From Dinoroseobacter sp042096155 (lineage in GTDB: Bacteria; Pseudomonadota; Alphaproteobacteria; Rhodobacterales; Rhodobacteraceae), in the NCBI GenBank assembly GCA_042096155.1, contig JBELMC010000026.1, forward strand, positions 1 through 31,500: a stretch of 31,500 nt of DNA, written 5' to 3'. The notes beneath the pieces were generated by a model. That model had not been told where the DNA came from. It did no database searches and saw only the letters and a program-made list of their open reading frames with translations. Of this stretch, positions 8,285 through 15,182 are shown one piece after another. Position 1 is the first letter of the stretch. Each line of letters begins with the position of its first letter. The position numbers and the translations under genes are program-made.

Positions 8285-8716
8285 TTAACCTCCGAAGATA
8301 TGGCGGATCAGATACACCGTGACCGCTGCGGTCACCATGAAAGTCGGCACCGCGACCAGCGACCGAACCGACAGCCGCGACAACCCACAGACACCGTGGC
8401 CCGAGGTACAGCCAGAGCCGAGGCTCGCGCCGAGGCCCACAATGACACCGCCGATTGCGATCATCGTCGGGCTAACCGGCACATTGACCTCGGGCATGGT
8501 GCCGGTCACCGCGAAGATCAGGCCGGGGGCAAGGATCATTCCGACGACCATCGCAGCCCGCCAGCCGAATTCAGACCGGTTCTCGGCAAAAACCAGCCCA
8601 GACATGATGCCCGTGGCCCCGAGAATACGACCGAGACCCAACATCAACAAGACGGCGCCCAGACCGATGACGAGCCCGCCACCAAATGACGTGAAGGGGG
8701 TAAATACGGTTTCCAT
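8285..8716 (-). CDS. YeeE/YedE family sulfur transport protein, half-size
   Basis: A 143-residue membrane protein with hydrophobic segments at about 10-35, 53-72, 83-102 and 120-140. It contains the hallmark GSGCTSGHGVCGLSR around 100-114, with the two conserved cysteines of YeeE/YedE proteins that contact thiosulfate in characterised homologues. I took the ATG at 8716 because the protein then begins METVFTPF; a TTG one codon earlier is possible. It pairs with the downstream DUF6691-like gene to make the two halves of a full YeeE, and follows the DUF2892 gene after 3 bases. In many proteobacteria such pairs sit with an ArsR-type sulfide sensor and a persulfide dioxygenase; neither is present here. 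Confidence 0.88.
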   Translation of the reverse strand: METVFTPFTSFGGGLVIGLGAVLLMLGLGRILGATGIMSGLVFAENRSEFGWRAAMVVGMILAPGLIFAVTGTMPEVNVPVSPTMIAIGGVIVGLGASLGSGCTSGHGVCGLSRLSVRSLVAVPTFMVTAAVTVYLIRHIFGG

Positions 8717-8719
8717 CAA

Positions 8720-8929
8720 TCACACCTGACAGGTTTTGAAGCCAAAGATGGGATATGTCGGCAGCTGTATTGCGGCGACAACCAGCATCATGATGCTGCC
8801 CACGGCTGAATTGTATTTCATTAGGTCACCATCGAAGGCGAACGGGCCGCTCAGGAAGGCGAGGTAGAAAAGTGCAAGGCCAAGGGACGCGCGAAGGATG
8901 CGATCGTTTGTTCCGACGTTGGTGGTCAT
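8720..8929 (-). CDS. DUF2892 (YgaP-like transmembrane) protein
   Basis: A 69-residue protein matching the YgaP-like membrane domain: an N-terminal NVGTNDRILR, a first hydrophobic segment (about 14-30), a second (about 43-58), and the typical ending YPIFGFKTC with a Cys near the C-terminus. In YgaP this domain is fused to a rhodanese domain; here it stands alone, so no sulfur-transfer catalytic site is present. The ATG at 8929 has a GGGAGAG Shine-Dalgarno. It is the first gene of the reverse cassette with two YeeE-type genes, which suggests a role in handling sulfur compounds at the membrane (inference). Confidence 0.85.
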   Translation of the reverse strand: MTTNVGTNDRILRASLGLALFYLAFLSGPFAFDGDLMKYNSAVGSIMMLVVAAIQLPTYPIFGFKTCQV

Positions 8930-8948
8930 AATACTCTCCCTTCAGATA

Positions 8949-8999
8949 ACTTGGAGAACAGATACAACTTTGGTTCCAAGTCTTCAGTGACATTGTCAC
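8949..8999 (-). promoter_or_regulatory. Inverted repeats upstream of the sulfur cassette
   Basis: Two dyads lie 20-70 bases upstream of the DUF2892 start: ACTTGGA (8949-8955) with TCCAAGT (8975-8981) across 19 bases, and the compact palindrome GTGAC-ATT-GTCAC (8987-8999). Either would suit a dimeric regulator of the cassette. They do not match the ATTC...GAAT-type pattern I associate with SqrR/BigR sulfide sensors. A confident -35/-10 pair was not found. Confidence 0.3.
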
Positions 9000-9083
9000 C
9001 TAAAGCGCCTGATATGAAGTCTGAATCGTTTTGGGTTCCGAATTTGGTGTTGGGGCGAGTCCAGATGTCCGGCAGGATGCCTT

Positions 9084-9430
9084 ATGCCAGCACCATTGCC
9101 ATCTGCGCTTCGTGCGCGTTTTGAACAAGACATTGCGCAGGGTTTGAACGATCGGGCGGCTGCGGCGGGTCTGAAACTGTCAGCTGCGACCGGGGTCCGG
9201 TGGAAACGTCAGCTCCGCAAGACCAGCGCAATTGCGCCCGCCCCCCGAGGTCGTGCCAAAGGTCATAGCAAGCTCGCCCGCCATCAGCCTGTCCTCGAAA
9301 AACCGATGGCGTAGGAGGCTGACATCACGTTACCAGACCTTGCATGCGCGCTTTAGATGGCGGCCATGGGCGGTGTGACACATGCGGTCTCTATCGGTCG
9401 CTTTCTGCGCAAGCAGGGGTCTGTTATTAG
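9084..9430 (+). pseudogene. Decayed N-terminal part of an IS630-type transposase
   Basis: The frame from 9084 begins MPAPLPSALRARFEQDIAQG and continues through RAAAAGLKLSAATGVRWKRQ, the usual helix-turn-helix start of IS630-family transposases. It hits a stop at 9312. Homology resumes in a shifted frame as EADITLPDLACAL (stop near 9354) and again as AAMGGVTHAVSIGRFLRKQG, the second HTH-like part. Frameshifts and stops show it is dead. No DDE catalytic region follows in this orientation; the next 110 bases are not recognisable. Confidence 0.72.
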
Positions 9431-9542
9431 ATGGCAGGGTCGGCTTCAAATCTTTGTTCTTGGTCGACGCGGCAGCGCCTTTACCACTTTTCGATCCGGA
9501 GGGTGGGCTTGGGCGGTCTCTTTCCGGCGGACCGTTCGCACG

Positions 9543-9961
9543 TTAGAGCGCGCCGCGTTTAATCGGTTTTGTATTCTGATCCTGAGGCCCTGAGGCTGTT
9601 GTGGCAGTCTTCGTCGGTCAAGAGGTCGCACAGATGACCAACGGCCTGCCAGAGTTCAGGGTCTGGTTGGGCAGCGGCGTTTCGGATCAGTGCCTTGCGC
9701 TTGGAGAAAGCCATTTCGATCGGGCTAAGGTCCGGGCTTTCGGGCGGCAAGAATACAAACCACGCGCCGATATTGCGCATAGCTTTGGCCGCGCCGCCTG
9801 TGGGTGCGCGCTGCTCTGCTTGACAAGCCGCACCGCAGGTTCGCGCAACGCAACAGAACGCGGTTTGCCCATATCTGACCCCCATATCTACCCCAAAGAC
9901 ATGGAACCACAGATCAAACCGCACCGGCCTCCTGAATCTGGTCAGGAGAGACACGCTCTAA
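9543..9961 (-). mobile_element. Internally deleted IS630-type insertion relic with terminal repeats
   Basis: The reverse strand at 9559-9810 encodes the C-terminal end of an IS630 transposase: AMRNIGAWFVFLPPESPDLS, PIEMAFSKRKALIRNAAA and ELWQAVGHLCDLLTDEDC. It includes the SPDLxPIE segment with the last catalytic acidic residue, and ends at a stop at 9559. TTAGAGCGCG at 9543-9552 is mirrored by CACGCTCTAA at 9952-9961 (9 of 10 positions), and TA dinucleotides sit at both ends, as expected for a family that inserts at TA. The element is about 0.42 kb, so most of the roughly 1-kb transposase is lost. The reverse strand between about 9810 and 9950 does not read as transposase. Confidence 0.6.
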
Positions 9962-10065
9962 AACCGGAACGCGTTAAAGCGGATCCCGGTGCCGATGATG
10001 CGGAACAGGTCTTTCTCAAAAAACATCATATCTGCCGCCCATATCCCACTTGGGGAAGCAAGCTA

Positions 10066-10090
10066 AAACCTGACTATTTTTGTCAGGTTT
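10066..10090. promoter_or_regulatory. Candidate iron-responsive (RirA-type) operator upstream of hemP
   Basis: A perfect 9-bp inverted repeat, AAACCTGAC (10066-10074) and GTCAGGTTT (10082-10090) with a 7-base loop, contains the pattern TGA-N9-TCA. That pattern is the core described for RirA iron-responsive operators in alphaproteobacteria. It is followed by AT-rich sequence suitable for a promoter (ATATGATAAAA near 10096). It lies about 270 bases before hemP, an iron/heme uptake gene. A simple hairpin terminator is the alternative, but no T tract follows. Confidence 0.4.
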
Positions 10091-10363
10091 AGAAATATGA
10101 TAAAAACAATCAGATATATAGAAGCGCTAGCCACCCCAGTGGAAAATTGGGAAAGCCCGACGTTTGACAGATGAAAGGACGTCCAAGATGCATGACCCTG
10201 TTGACCGGTAGAAAGACCCCAACCGCAGACGCTTTATACCCCGCCCAGTTCGATCTGAAATTGCCGAAATTTGGTTTCAATTTGGTTTGCCGGAAGGCTT
10301 AAGCATGGAATGGGTGCTCGACCGTTACGAACAACCTTCGCTACGCAAGAGGGGGCGCGCGTG

Positions 10364-10531
10364 ATGTCGTTTTATTTGGTCCGCGAAAGCTTGAAATCGG
10401 TACCAAAGGGGCTGCCCACATATGCGGCTGTTGATTTGACCAAAGGCGCCGGTCAGGCTCAAATTGTACTTGGCGATCAAACATACACCTTGCGAATTAC
10501 TCGAGCTGGCAAACTGATTCTGACCAAATGA
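10364..10531 (+). CDS. hemP: Hemin uptake protein HemP
   Basis: A 55-residue protein whose C-terminal half, QIVLGDQTYTLRITRAGK then LILTK, matches the HemP signature (a Tyr-x-Leu-Arg-x-Thr segment and a terminal Lys-Leu-Ile-Leu-Thr-Lys). HemP is a small protein encoded with heme and iron uptake genes and linked in some bacteria to their regulation; its exact mechanism is not settled. The N-terminal half (MSFYLVRESLKSVPKGLP) is less typical. I placed the start at the ATG 10364, 8 bases after AAGAGGGGG; a GTG at 10361 is possible. The stop overlaps the next gene by four bases (ATGA). A TGA-N9-TCA palindrome lies upstream. No TonB receptor or hmuSTUV gene is in the window. Confidence 0.8.
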   Translation: MSFYLVRESLKSVPKGLPTYAAVDLTKGAGQAQIVLGDQTYTLRITRAGKLILTK

Positions 10532-11019
10532 CCGGGGCCGAAAAAAATCGAGGTGGCGCACCTGTTGGCTGGCTCACTGAGCTTGACGGGGTCGAAGCCG
10601 CGTCCGTCATTTATCTGCGTCTCTGGTGTGATGGGCCCGAGAGCCAAGCGAGCGTCTGGAGCGATTTTGCGACAAGCCTTGGTGCGGATCAGGGGCGCAA
10701 AGCCCTAAACGCATTTGCGGATCTATGTACCATCTGTTTAACGCATGGCCGTAGACCGCTGATGCGACACGCGGTGAATTGCCGGTGCTTGGGTGCAGAT
10801 GAATCTTGTTTTGCCCATTTTATCAGTGCTGCGATCCATGGCGATCGTGACGATGCGATGCTCATAGCAACGCTGCTCGTCCGTGCGGATGTCGCGCCGT
10901 TGCTGACATCGCTCGCAACGGATGTCGGTCTTGCCTTGAAACGCATGAACCTGCGCACGCCAAAACGCATGCACGAAACACACCAATCGATTGCCACCCG
11001 GCCGATAATTCTTCACTGA
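10528..11019 (+). CDS. Uncharacterised Cys-containing protein coupled to hemP
   Basis: A 163-residue soluble protein that I do not assign to a named family. It looks like a real gene: full-length frame, start ATG overlapping the hemP stop, and a sequence that reads like a conserved hypothetical linked to hemP in Rhodobacterales (from memory, not checked). The centre has four close cysteines: the pair in DLCTICLTHGRR, one each in HAVNCRCL (spaced C-x-C) and ADESCFAHF. This could bind a metal, heme or Fe-S cluster, though the spacing fits no motif I can name. No signal peptide or membrane segment is visible. Translational coupling to hemP suggests a shared role in heme or iron uptake (inference). 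Confidence 0.7.
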   Translation: MTGAEKNRGGAPVGWLTELDGVEAASVIYLRLWCDGPESQASVWSDFATSLGADQGRKALNAFADLCTICLTHGRRPLMRHAVNCRCLGADESCFAHFISAAIHGDRDDAMLIATLLVRADVAPLLTSLATDVGLALKRMNLRTPKRMHETHQSIATRPIILH

Positions 11020-11136
11020 CGCTGCGTTTGGGACCTATGTTTGATATTGCGCGACCCTGCCTGCGCAACGGCGTAAGCGAGGACCTTAACGCGGCGATGT
11101 GTTTTTCATTGGCAAACAAAGCTTTGCCAGGCGCTT

Positions 11137-11388
11137 TCAACGGGTTGTCCATTCAGGCGTTCTGAATTTGGTTGGAGAGCCCAGATGCCAGCCTTCTTCG
11201 GCGGGATCGGGTGAACGGTCATCGCGATCCCAGACGAATGCCTCTGGGTCGTCAAAGGCTGATAGGCCTAATCGCGTCAGATACATTATTTTCAGCGGCA
11301 GGGGAGGATCGTCGATGATCTTCCAGGCGCGCCTCAGAATGGTGGCAGCGTCTCAGTCCAAGGCCGCCAGGACAGGCGCAACCAAATG
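11137..11388 (-). pseudogene. Truncated gene fragment of unknown function
   Basis: The reverse strand has a gene-like translation, RRAWKIIDDPPLPLKIMYLT then RLGLSAFDDPEAFVWDRDDR and EEGWHLGSPTKFRTPEWTTR, ending at a TGA (11137-11139). An in-frame TGA at 11353-11355 interrupts the upstream part (IHLVAPVLAALD). The acidic, Trp-rich composition is unlike a random antisense frame, so I read it as the end of a broken gene. An ATG at 11286 could still give a 49-residue product. I do not recognise the family. Confidence 0.35.
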
Positions 11389-11818
11389 AATTCTGGCCGA
11401 CGGATTTTACCTGTTTCAAGAGTATCCGGCGGGGCTGGCAATTTCTCAGCACGATCCGTGATGATCACAGAAGTGACATCATCGCCCGAAAGCTCTGCAC
11501 AACCGACCATGCGTGCAGGTCAGATCACCGTTATAATAGAATGAGCTTTAGCGGCATCAATCCGGCTGCGACCAAGCAATTGCCAAACACAAGCCAAAAC
11601 GGTTCAACGGTTCTGCGAGAACCAACCTGCGTGTCGGCGTGTGATCTACCGTCGTCTCGAAAGCTCTGCCTCCCGCCACGCGCGTTGATCATGAAAACAC
11701 GACCGGACGAGAGCCTCGACCGGAACCACCACCGCAAGAATAACTTGACAAAAGAGCATGAGAGGACCCGGCACGCTCTTGCGCGTGAATATGCTTTTAA
11801 TGTCCCATCCCAAATGAT

Positions 11819-11836
11819 CAGACCTTCGCAGGTCTG
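11819..11836 (-). terminator. Hairpin downstream of the sugar transferase
   Basis: CAGACCT (11819-11825) and AGGTCTG (11830-11836) form a perfect 7-bp stem with a 4-base loop, about 180 bases past the end of the reverse sugar transferase gene. On the reverse strand it is followed by ATCATTTGGG, a poor T tract, so termination is possible but weakly supported. Confidence 0.3.
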
Positions 11837-12017
11837 CGTTTCCCAAGGCAACATTGATCTTGGGCGAGGTTTGGAGCCCGAACCGGTCGTTGGCGGTCCG
11901 CTGTCATGCGGCGTATCAAGGATTGATGGACATAACGCAGCCGAATAGAGGTCGCAAACCCCTGCGGCCAACCGCACGCGCGTCGATATGTACTGTCTTG
12001 AACCAGATTGCGTCGGC

Positions 12018-12707
12018 TCAATATGCCCCGATACGAAACAAGACGACGCGGACGGTCTTCAAGATGATGATGATATCGCGCGAGATTGATCGCTTCAGGG
12101 CATATTCAACATCCATTGCCACGCGCCTTGCATAGTTTGTGTCGCTGCGCCCTTCGACTTGCCACAGCCCGGTTATGCCGGGGCGAACACAGCGGTAGGC
12201 CCAATAGCAATCGCCATATTGTGCCACCTCGTCCAGAACAATGGGGCGCGGCCCAACGATGGACATCTGACCAATGAGGACATTCCAGAACTGCGGTAAT
12301 TCATCAAGCGACGTCTTGCGCAAGAAACCACCGATAGACGTAACCCGCGGATCATCCCGAAGCTTGAAAGCGGTTTCCCATTCCGCGCGCAGCTTGGGGT
12401 CCGACGCCAGCAATGCGTCGAGCATCTTGTCTGCATCGCGCGCCATTGTGCGAAACTTCCAGCATTGGAATGGTTTGCCGCCGGCACCGATCCGCGTTTG
12501 CCGAAACAAAACAGATTGCCGCTCAGCGGCAAAAATTGTGATGGCGATGGCAAGCATAACTGGACATAGCAAGATCAAGCTGATCAAGGCGAAAACCTTG
12601 TCAAAAATCGATTTACTCCATGTGACAGAGTACGGCGTGTCAACAAAAAGCACCGCGCGCCTGAAAGGGCCTACCTCAAATCTTATCGGATCAGGTATCA
12701 GCGCCAT
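12018..12707 (-). CDS. Exopolysaccharide sugar-phosphate transferase (ExoY/WcaJ type)
   Basis: A 229-residue bacterial sugar transferase that would move a hexose-1-phosphate from a UDP-sugar onto undecaprenyl phosphate, starting synthesis of a surface polysaccharide at the inner membrane. One membrane segment lies at about 36-62 (KVFALISLILLCPVMLAIAI). Then follow the family motifs KFRTMARDAD, FLRKTSLDELPQFWNVLIGQ, MSIVGPRPI and PGITGLWQVEGRSDTNYARR. The short form without the N-terminal four-helix membrane domain matches ExoY rather than full-length WcaJ. Length is normal and the frame intact. It is divergent from a Wzx-type flippase, which supports a polysaccharide role. The sugar specificity cannot be read from the sequence. 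Confidence 0.93.
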   Translation of the reverse strand: MALIPDPIRFEVGPFRRAVLFVDTPYSVTWSKSIFDKVFALISLILLCPVMLAIAITIFAAERQSVLFRQTRIGAGGKPFQCWKFRTMARDADKMLDALLASDPKLRAEWETAFKLRDDPRVTSIGGFLRKTSLDELPQFWNVLIGQMSIVGPRPIVLDEVAQYGDCYWAYRCVRPGITGLWQVEGRSDTNYARRVAMDVEYALKRSISRDIIIILKTVRVVLFRIGAY

Positions 12708-12785
12708 GGTTCAACTACAGGTCGGGACGCCCGATCTGTCCATGTTATTTGGGACAAACGATTCATCTGTCAGATTTGTTTAAAG

Positions 12786-12815
12786 AAGAGCGGTAAATTA
12801 TTGGTAAGCGCTCTT
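12786..12815. promoter_or_regulatory. Inverted repeat in the divergent polysaccharide intergenic region
   Basis: AAGAGCG (12786-12792) and CGCTCTT (12809-12815) are perfect arms 16 bases apart, centred in the gap between the reverse sugar transferase and the forward flippase. The placement suits a shared operator for both genes. The rest of this roughly 300-bp gap (12708-13010) shows no clear -35/-10 pair. Confidence 0.3.
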
Positions 12816-13010
12816 GAAACAGGGCGTTCACGCTTTCGAAACTGCGACATGATAAGGCTGTCGAAACAGAGGTGATCCGCCTGGTCTTGGCGCACCAAGG
12901 CTTGCTTGTTCAATTTGCCGCCCGGCCACCGATGCCACAGGTGCGCAACACGGACAGATGTTGCGCAGTTGCGGGACCAAGTCTGCTCTTGGACAAGAAA
13001 GCTGCCACCG

Positions 13011-14600
13011 ATGCCCGTCACATCTTCCGCCAGTCAGACAGTGTTTTTAAGAACGATGACCCGCAAAGCAAAAGAGGACGGCGCCACAACGGTGTTAGAG
13101 CGGATTGTCACGCAGGCCAGTCAATTTTCCATATTTATCCTTGCAGCACAGATATTAAGCCCATCCGAGTTTGGGATTTTTACGTTGGCCTTTGCTTGTG
13201 CGATCTTGGTGCTGCGGGGGTCTGAGGCTGCGTGGGCTCCATTTATCATGTCTTGGGCAGGCAACGCGGAGCGACCTCGCAAAGTGCTTTATCTGGCGAT
13301 TCTTTGCGGCATCGCCGTGGCGTTGCTCGGCCAATTGGGCGCAGGGGTTGTGAGCATTCTTGCGCGCCAGCCAATGATCGGAGCATTGATCCAACTGTTA
13401 TCCTTATGGGTGATGTTGGCCACAATCTCATCTGCCCAAAAAGGCATCATGATCTGGCAGCAAAACATGAAAGCCTCAGCACTCTGCAAGATCGTGGCGG
13501 AGATGACAGGCTTAATCATTTCTGTAATAACGCTTTGGCGAGATTACGGGGTTTTTGGCTTGGTATATGGGCGCTTGGCGGCCCAAACCGTGCATGTGCT
13601 GGCCAGCTTTGGGGTCACACGGCTCTGGCCCAGCCCTGGACTATCAAGGTCTGAGCGGACCGAATTGTGGCACTTCTCAAAGCAGATATTCACCAGCCGG
13701 ATGATCGCGAATATGCGCGTCTATTCTGCAACCTTTGTCATCGGAGTGACCCTTGGGCCGACAGCGGTGGGCTTGTTCCGCGCTGCGGATCGATTGGTGA
13801 TCGCGGTCTCGGAATTGGTGATGGTCCCTGGCTATCTGATGGCGTGGACACAATTGCGCAAGGCGCGCGATGCAGGGCCGCCGGAGACCGCGCCTGAGCG
13901 TGTTCGCCAGATCGCAGTCGTGTTCTTCAAGATGCTTCTCGCAACAAGCCTTCCGTTGATGACCTGGTTGGCTTTGATGGCTGATGACATCACCAAAGGC
14001 CTTTTGGCGGACGAATGGGCGCCGGCCGCTCCTTTGGTTCCAATCCTGGCTCTCAGTCGCTTGATCTTTATACCCGGCGTCGCAACTGAGCCACTTTTGT
14101 CGATCACCAACCACGCCAGACGCCTCCCGCTCATCACGCTGTCAATCTTCGCTTTTTCGGTTGCTGTGACAAGCTTAGCGGCGCAATTTGGATTATTTGC
14201 GGTGGCTTGGTCGCAGGTTTTCATTGCCTGCGGCGTCTTGTTGATCACCCTGACGGTGTTTCAACGTTATGCCATGGTTTCTTGGACCGATGTCTTGGGA
14301 AGCCTTCCGCGGCTGACCATCCCATTTGTTTTCGCAACAGCCATCTTATGGTCACTCAAACAATGCTCCATTGGCCCTGAGATGCCCAGCTTAGTCCAAG
14401 CGGGGCTCTACAGTTTGATGGCGTTGATTGTCTATGTTGCGGGACTGCGGGCTTTGAGTTTTCGCTATGTGGCTCTTGAGTGGCCCGCGGCGCGCGCGAT
14501 CTCAGCTGCTTGTGACCAACGATATCATCTGGGATTGGCAAAAATATGGAGTGCTTGGCAAAGCTTCCAACTTCGGCGGAGTTCAAAAAAAGCGCGCTGA
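13011..14600 (+). CDS. Polysaccharide flippase (Wzx/RfbX-like, MOP superfamily)
   Basis: A 529-residue multi-pass membrane protein with about a dozen hydrophobic segments spread along its length, for example SQFSIFILAAQILSPSEFGI near the N-terminus and the RAADRLVIAVSELVMVPGYL region near the middle. These fit the polysaccharide transporter branch of the MOP flippase superfamily, which moves lipid-linked repeat units across the inner membrane. The N-terminal VLERIVTQASQF...LAAQILSPSEFGIF is a familiar pattern of that group. I prefer the ATG at 13011; the frame is open back to a TTG at 12906 and an ATG at 13056 is also possible, and no strong Shine-Dalgarno decides it. The C-terminus ends in a basic tail (SSKKAR). 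It is divergent from the ExoY-type transferase; no polymerase or glycosyltransferase is beside it. Confidence 0.85.
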   Translation: MPVTSSASQTVFLRTMTRKAKEDGATTVLERIVTQASQFSIFILAAQILSPSEFGIFTLAFACAILVLRGSEAAWAPFIMSWAGNAERPRKVLYLAILCGIAVALLGQLGAGVVSILARQPMIGALIQLLSLWVMLATISSAQKGIMIWQQNMKASALCKIVAEMTGLIISVITLWRDYGVFGLVYGRLAAQTVHVLASFGVTRLWPSPGLSRSERTELWHFSKQIFTSRMIANMRVYSATFVIGVTLGPTAVGLFRAADRLVIAVSELVMVPGYLMAWTQLRKARDAGPPETAPERVRQIAVVFFKMLLATSLPLMTWLALMADDITKGLLADEWAPAAPLVPILALSRLIFIPGVATEPLLSITNHARRLPLITLSIFAFSVAVTSLAAQFGLFAVAWSQVFIACGVLLITLTVFQRYAMVSWTDVLGSLPRLTIPFVFATAILWSLKQCSIGPEMPSLVQAGLYSLMALIVYVAGLRALSFRYVALEWPAARAISAACDQRYHLGLAKIWSAWQSFQLRRSSKKAR

Positions 14601-14795
14601 TGACGACGGCCAGGACGCGTCGGCTGTTGGCGGGACAGACGGCCCGGCCATATCCTTTGTATGACCAAACAGATGAAGCACCTGCACCCAAAGGTCGGGC
14701 ATCAGCACGGAGCTTTTGTTGTGTGAATATGACATCAAGACCAGCATAACCCATACTGACAAGGCGACGACTGACAGCAATCCTGCGGTCAACAT
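14583..14795 (-). CDS. Possible small single-pass membrane protein
   Basis: This 70-residue frame starts MLTAGLLSVVALSVWVMLVL, one good membrane-spanning segment, followed by a polar tail. It has an ATG and a weak purine-rich stretch (GTGAAAGACG) before it. It overlaps the 3' end of the flippase gene on the other strand by 18 bases. No family is recognised and it may be chance. It is listed because it is the only plausible frame in this gap. Confidence 0.22.
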   Translation of the reverse strand: MLTAGLLSVVALSVWVMLVLMSYSHNKSSVLMPDLWVQVLHLFGHTKDMAGPSVPPTADASWPSSSARFF

Positions 14796-15182
14796 CGTCT
14801 TTCACTTGCTCATCAGGTACGTCTTTTCAGATGGTCCAAGCCCCGAGTAGACCTGCGAGATGGCCATTTATGGACCAATAAGAGCGCGTGTTTGCGGGCT
14901 TTCGAACCAAAGCTCATATCATCAATCCAGCCGGTTGCGATGCACGCGGGATGTCACAAAACGTCATCGATAAAAAATGAGGCTTTAACACGCATGAGAT
15001 CGCCCCAAAGCCGCAGCAGGTCACAAGCGCTCAAGATCTTTATCGATCAAGCTAAGATCCAATTGCGCCGCCCTGGCAAAATATAGCGGACCGACCGCCA
15101 GATCCATCAGTCGCATGGCAGATGTCTTGCCCTGCGCGCCGGTTTGTCATACGCCCCCTGCAACACAAGAATAGGAGGGGAC
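14601..15182. other. Gap of about 580 bp without a convincing gene
   Basis: Between the flippase and lysC only short frames exist: the 70-residue candidate (14583-14795), a basic 34-residue frame near 14820-14924 and a 31-residue frame at 15021-15116, all on the reverse strand and all without recognisable motifs. No clear terminator for the flippase and no obvious lysC promoter could be picked out. Confidence 0.5.

Larger units (their letters stand above)
11020..12017. other. About 1 kb of mostly non-coding, eroded DNA
   Basis: No intact gene is convincing here. The short frames present overlap each other on both strands without recognisable motifs. Visible items are a gene-like reverse fragment (11137-11388), a 12-base direct repeat CGAAAGCTCTGC (11487-11498 and 11658-11669), an isolated TATAAT (11532-11537) without a -35 partner, and a hairpin (11819-11836). 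The stretch lies between hemP and the polysaccharide genes and looks like the residue of lost genes. Confidence 0.5.

Noticed and set aside
15021..15116. 31-residue reverse frame upstream of lysC (MRLMDLAVGPLYFARAAQ...)
   Set aside because: It reads somewhat like protein but has only a weak ribosome-binding site and no known family; too short to support.
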